Assembly: GCA_021904315.1 (NCBI GenBank)
Contig: CM038920.1
Span: 4,030,001-4,094,000 of the forward strand
Reading direction: 5' to 3'
DNA length: 64,000 bases
From: Sphagnum magellanicum
Taxonomy: Eukaryota > Streptophyta > Sphagnopsida > Sphagnales > Sphagnaceae
The translations under genes and the position numbers were made by a program. Numbering within the stretch: the stretch's first letter is position 1; each line of letters starts with the position of its first letter. The notes under the pieces were generated by a model that made no database searches, had not been told where the DNA came from, and saw only the letters and a program-made list of their open reading frames with translations. Below, piece by piece: positions 58,616-64,000 of this stretch.

Positions 58616-59305
58616 GCCATATGGTGTGGTTTAAATGTCATGTGGTTTAAGTTTAGGCATAATATTGGTTAATCTATGTTTAGCCAAGTTTGAGCCAAGT
58701 TTGAGCCACTTTTAAATTTAGCCAAAATTTAATCATTTTTTGGTTTAACCAAGGTTTAGCTAAGTTTTTGTTTAACCAACCCATTCTAAAATTTAACCAA
58801 ATTTCAACCAATGTTTTTTAAAACCAAAACTTAGCCATTTTAAAAATTTGGCCAAGGTTTAACCAAATCTTAACATTTTTTAAATTTTTAGCCAAAATTT
58901 AATCAATTTTTTGTTTAGCCAAGGTTGAGCTTATGTTTTTTGGTTTAACTAAGGTGTAGCCACTTTTAGTTTAACCAAGGTTAGCCTTTTTTTTTTGTTT
59001 AGCTAAAGCTTAGTCATTTTTTTGTTTAACCAAGGTTGGGCCAATTTTTTTAAGTTCAACCAAGGTGTAGCCACTTTTAATTTAACCAAGGTTAGCCATT
59101 TTTTTTTGTTTAGCCAAAAGTTTTGTTTTGTTTTTTTGCAATGTTGAACCAATGTTTTTAGTTTAATTAAGGTGTAACCACTTTTAATTTAACCAAGGTT
59201 TGTTGATTTTTTTAGTTTAGCCAAATTTTAGCCATTTTAATTTAATGAAGGTTTAATGATTTTTAAGTTTAACCAAGTCTTAGCCAAGGTTGAACCAAAT
59301 TAAAA
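58616..59305. repeat. Degenerate minisatellite of TTTAACCAAGGTTTAGCC-type units
   Basis: About 690 bases with more than twenty variants of tttaaccaaggtttagcca separated by T-rich spacers. The unit contains the near-palindromic aaccaaggtt. Non-coding. Confidence 0.8.
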
Positions 59306-62300
59306 TATTTTTAGTGTACACATAATTATATAATTTAAAAATTTAAATGAAGAAAAAAAGTTGGAATATATTTTATAGTCACAACCTAGTTGCAAATGAA
59401 TTCATAACTATAAAATAAATCCCATTTTTTTGTCCTTCCTTTCAATTTCATAAATTATATAAGAAGACGCACTAAAATAATTAAAATAACACAATAAAAT
59501 TTAAAAGAAAATGCCATTTGGGATGAACCAATCAAAGTGGTTTGACCTTAAAGGTTAAACCAAAACCAAAATTGCAAAATCAATTGCCTCTTTAGTCGTG
59601 TATGATTTACCACCTAGATTTGTAATTTAAACAACCTCCAACTTCAATGAGCTTATTGCTAGGATTTAGCTACGAATCCATGATGTACATCACAAATTTC
59701 ATTTGGTAATAATTGTCATGCAAAATTTGTTTTTCAAAGGTTTGTATTGCATAGACATGAATGTCATGTGTATTAATTGTTTAGACACAAATGTCATATG
59801 CTATTTGTATCGTTTCAACACAAATCTTGTATGTTTATTCATGTTGTTAGGACACAAAAGTCATGTTTAAAAAATATACATGTTTAAACAATATGAAAGA
59901 ACCTATGAAAGAACAAATCTTGCACTACTATTATTGTCAAATCAAGACCCATGAAGTTTGTGATGTAATATAACAGAGTTTGCCTTGCAACTTGGTAATG
60001 GTTTGTTCATATTGAAAGTTCTACAATGTAAAAAAACACTAATTGCAAAATATAATGCATAGATTTAGATCCGTGTTCAACTAATTCCACAACTTGCTTT
60101 TCATGGGTGTAATCACAATAAAAGGGGGCAAAGAAGTTGTTGAATGTAATGAAAAACTTTACCTCCACTACTTTGAAAAGCCACCCTCAATTGTATTTAA
60201 TGAGATTTTTGTTCATCTTTTGGAATTATGTTCATTTACTCATGAAGTTGAAATCACAAGAATTTGGAATCACTTCATTATATTGGAAGAATGTTTTCAA
60301 ATTTGTTGTAGGTTTTAATATACTTCAAGAAAAGGGTCACATGTGTTGCGCCATCCAAAAGTCCCTTTTGAATTTTACATGGTGATTCTATATTGAAGTT
60401 TGATGTTCAAACACCTTTAATGACTAATAAAATTCAAAATTTGTGATCATGTTTTTAAAAAAAAAATAGGTTTGATGTAGGGCTTGATGTAAAATTTTCA
60501 TATGTTTATTATAGTATGGGTCATATGTGGTCTCAATATTGAGATATATTGTATTGTGACCACATTTGACCCATATTATAACTTTGAATCATTATCCTCC
60601 TGCAAAATTAGTTTATGATTATGAACCATGGTCAGTTTGAAAAATAAAGTTTATAATCAAGAATCTACACTAACAATGAAGCATGCATAAATTTGTGACG
60701 GTCACCCACATTGCAAGGGGCAGAAAAAGTTTGTTTCAACACATTTATCTTTTCTTTCCACGTACTAGGTGCAAAACTTACATTGAACTTGGTGTACTAA
60801 ACCCTTGTAATCAATGACACTTTCAACCCATGGCAAGTGGGTAATCCAACCATATTAAAACTTTCTTGCTCCCTCATCTAATTTTTTCTTCTTAGGGCTT
60901 TTCATAGTTAGATTTTTAGCAATTGGATCACACATGACGATGGGTGAATTATTATCAAACAACAATAGGTCGTGACTATGAAGAAGATGTACTAGCCTCA
61001 CCTTGATGTGGCAAGGAGAATAGGAACAAATATTTGAATTTGAAGAAAATTGGCATTTGTAAAAAGGCCATGCAATTTGGATGATGGAAGTGTATGATTT
61101 GGTTATATATTGCAACAAAAAATAAAATAAAATGACAACATTATAGTAGCAAAGAGACTAAAAGAAAAACCTTAAACCTATTGCACAATGCTTAACACAA
61201 AACACAAAATCAAATTCAAGGTTTAAGATTTGAAAATTAGAAGCTTTTAACTAGAGCTTGTTTAGTTAAATGATGGTTGATTTGAGTTGTGTTGTAACTT
61301 GTGAACTTGGGCTTTAAAAGTTAGAAATAAAACCCCCAAATCACTCAATTCAAGAAGATTGCCCATTGCTTGAATGCACATTGCATTTACCTTAAAGCTA
61401 AGTGCACACCATTAATAGACTCCTAACCAATGAACTTGACAACCCTTTCCTTAGTGCTCACTCCTAAAACTTTTGGATGATAAGCCATTGGGCATTTGCA
61501 CACTACAAATTCAATAGCAAAGAAGACCAAAAAAAAAAGGCTGAAACCTTGAGCTACTAGAAACCTAAAAAAGGTTTTGGAGTCTAAAAGTTCAAAGTAC
61601 CTCTAAGTTTGGAGTTGTAAAGTTCTTGTATTATAATGATGCATAATAAAAAATCCACTGAATTGGTATTTTCCAGGTGGCAAAGTTAAATCGTGCAACC
61701 TCCAATTTTGAACATTTCCATTTGCCAATTATGATCTCAAGTTCAACAATCCCTTTCTCATTATTCCTAGTTGACATCTTGTACACCATATCTACCCAAA
61801 ATTTCCAAAACCTTATAATTTTCAAACACAATTTTTTTTCTAGCTTTCTAGTTACAAACTTTACCAAACCAATAATACATATTATCATTTCCATGCAAAA
61901 CAAGACATTGTATATCATAAGTGTTGGCAAATTCTTGATATAACTCACTAGGTATTGTTGGCAAATTTTTTTCAAAGCAAGAAAGTGTGATGGGAAGAAG
62001 TTCCCTAACAATGGTAGCTTTCTTGGTGAATAGTAGTCATAGAGGGGGAGAAAGTTGGCGATGGTTAGGTTTAGGGTTTCAATACAATGATGATGCTACC
62101 ACTTCGGCATTAGGTTTAAGTGAATTGTAATAAATTACAACCTTAGTTTTACAATAGTGGTGTCATGGGTTCAATTCTTTACTTGCCTTTTTGCAAATCT
62201 TATCTTTCGAAAAAAAGATTATTACTAATAGTTGTTGTGTATGGTACAATTTTGGTTTGTTTTTAAATTGTCATTAAAGTGTCTCAACTCTTAAGAGAGA

Positions 62301-64000
62301 GAATCTTGGTCACAAATTGAAGACTAAATACGAAAGTTGAAATCAATAATAGTAAATATTGCAATATTGGTTGGGTGATGGGTAGAATTTGCTTATGAAT
62401 TTCTTATCAAATTATGCACTTATTTTTCAATGGCCAACCACAATCATAAAAGCATTTAACATTTTGATGAACTTGGGATTTGTTTTTAGCACATGAATGA
62501 TGAAACAATGAATTATTTTTATCCTTCTAGTTTGAATTTTTTTTTTAAATTTTGAACAAATGTGATGATGGTTGTTGCACCAAAATATTATGAAAAGAAT
62601 AATGAAATTTGATTTTGGTGAAAGTCCATTGCAATATAAATTTTTGTAATAGGTTCCAAGATTGACAATAAGATGCGGCCTAAAATTTGAAATGAAGTTC
62701 AATACCTTAGAAAAAACTATAAAATAAAATAAAATAAACTCACATATGAAATTTTTTTTTCAATTTATTGTAATTTTGCAAATACATAGACCTATAATTT
62801 GGATTGAAACGAGTGAAAGATATTTTTCAATGGAAATTACAAGCAACACATATTCTCATAAAGAAGGAAGTACAAAAGATAGGTAAAATCCTCTTCTAAG
62901 GGACATCACCTAGGCCTTGGGTGAACTAGCACCCACAATAATACCATGATAAAAACTAAAAACCAAAAAAATTATTTACATTGTTTTCTAAACATTATGA
63001 ATATCCCATGCTCAAACAAAATTAAGGTTTTAAAGTACAAATTTAATATTTTTTGAGCTTAATTTGGCCAATAAGAGGCTTCACCCCAAAACTTGAAAGT
63101 ATCACTAATATTGGTTGTGCTATATCCCAACAAATGGCCCAAAGCTCTAAAGATTTTGGTAAAGCACACCACACAACAAGAAACAATGCAAGTTCATCCC
63201 AACAACAACGATGCAGCCAGATGCAGATTTCATTCATCCAATGATAACGACACCTTTAGCCCTCCAATGAAAAATGAACAAAGTGACAAATATATTTGGA
63301 TGACTGTAATGTTTATGTGGTGATCTAGACTATTAGTATTATCATGTAATAACTACCATGGCATCCAAAGTAAATTAATCCTAACAATGTGTTCATTTTT
63401 ATCCCACCTATTTTCCTTGTTACATTTTAGCACTTGTATTTTTATCATAGCATTTTGGCTAATTTTTAGCCATCAAAAAATTGCTAAAAGCATTAGTGAA
63501 GGGGCACAATGTAGCAAAGCTTTCTTGATTTTGGCATGTTGTTTGGGGGCACATAAAAGGTGTCCTCCAAGGCTTTAATGACAATACCTTCACATAGTTG
63601 CCATTTTTAGTTTGGTTTATAACACACCAAACAAATCACATTGGAGATTTCCTTCCAAAGAAAAATGAACCCCACTTAGCTACCCACTATCTGAAATGGA
63701 AAAAAGAATGGACCCCACTAACCTACCCACTAGTGGCTATTATTTAATTGTTCTCTTGAATTATTGCTAGAATTCTATTTTACTAAAAGGGCACCTACCA
63801 TTACAAAAGGAAAAGACGGGGTTAATCATTTTAAATCACCTAAAAGCCAAAAAAAAAAAAAAAGCTATTTTTTGGGGGGAGGGTATTTATGTCTTGTGGC
63901 TACAATTTAAAGAGTTCCTTGGAATAATGTTGCCAGGTAATTTGAAATCTGCTTAACATGCTTGCCACAATGGCTCTATTAGGAAATTGAAAGAAAAGAC
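59306..64000. other. Right-hand gene-poor DNA
   Basis: AT-rich with frames up to about 126 codons (61631-62011 minus; 60094-60385 in two plus frames, e.g. EKLYLHYFEKPPSIVFNE...), but none shows a family motif I recognise. Some may be transposon remains. A poly-A run lies at about 63849-63863. No RNA gene seen. Confidence 0.5.

Noticed and set aside
62038-62215. Possible tRNA or small RNA near tcatgggttcaattcttt
   Set aside because: A B-box-like gggttcaat occurs, but no acceptor, D or anticodon stems could be folded around it.

Overview
The window reads as nuclear DNA of a land plant. Evidence: a nuclear-coded plastid ribosomal protein with a transit peptide, plant-type PTEN2, RUS (DUF647), DUF538 and AtuA-like proteins, many short GT-AG introns, a eukaryotic tRNA-Val(AAC) gene and telo-box motifs. 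Intron sizes (about 80 to 1,400 bases) and the decayed transposons would suit a bryophyte or lycophyte, but I cannot name the species from this sequence.

Left block, 1-5.8 kb: the last five exons of an AtuA-like (DUF1446) gene running in from the left edge; a stretch with coding-like blocks on the minus strand that I cannot name; then a divergent pair, plastid ribosomal protein S17 (minus) and a DUF538 gene (plus) that has an in-frame TAG. From 5.8 to 24.9 kb I find no intact gene. This AT-rich region holds two diverged solo LTRs, a TAGGTAGG-rich tandem-repeat element (copy A), a MITE with 28-bp terminal inverted repeats, and dispersed direct repeats.

Central gene block, 25.1-50.0 kb: a seven-exon RUS family gene (plus) converges on a twelve-exon PTEN2-like phosphatase gene (minus). 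About 4.3 kb of AT-rich spacer follows, then a tRNA-Val(AAC) gene, a short CpG- and palindrome-rich stretch, and the eleven-exon 20S proteasome alpha2 gene (plus). This converges on a nine-exon short-chain dehydrogenase/reductase gene (minus). All exon joins given here were checked by reading frame and homology. Translated lengths are 762, 714, 235 and 290 residues for RUS, PTEN, alpha2 and SDR.

Right block, 50.2-64 kb: gene-poor. It holds short tandem repeats, a second copy of the TAGGTAGG element in inverted orientation (copy B), two degenerate minisatellite fields, one unexplained ORF, and a broken PIF/Harbinger-type transposase fragment. The genes are unrelated housekeeping loci (plastid translation, proteasome, lipid phosphatase, redox enzyme) and do not form a pathway cluster. 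I found no clear new multi-gene system. The most unusual points are the interrupted DUF538 gene, the tandemly duplicated introns of the proteasome gene with a cag|gtac junction, and the palindrome cluster beside the tRNA gene.
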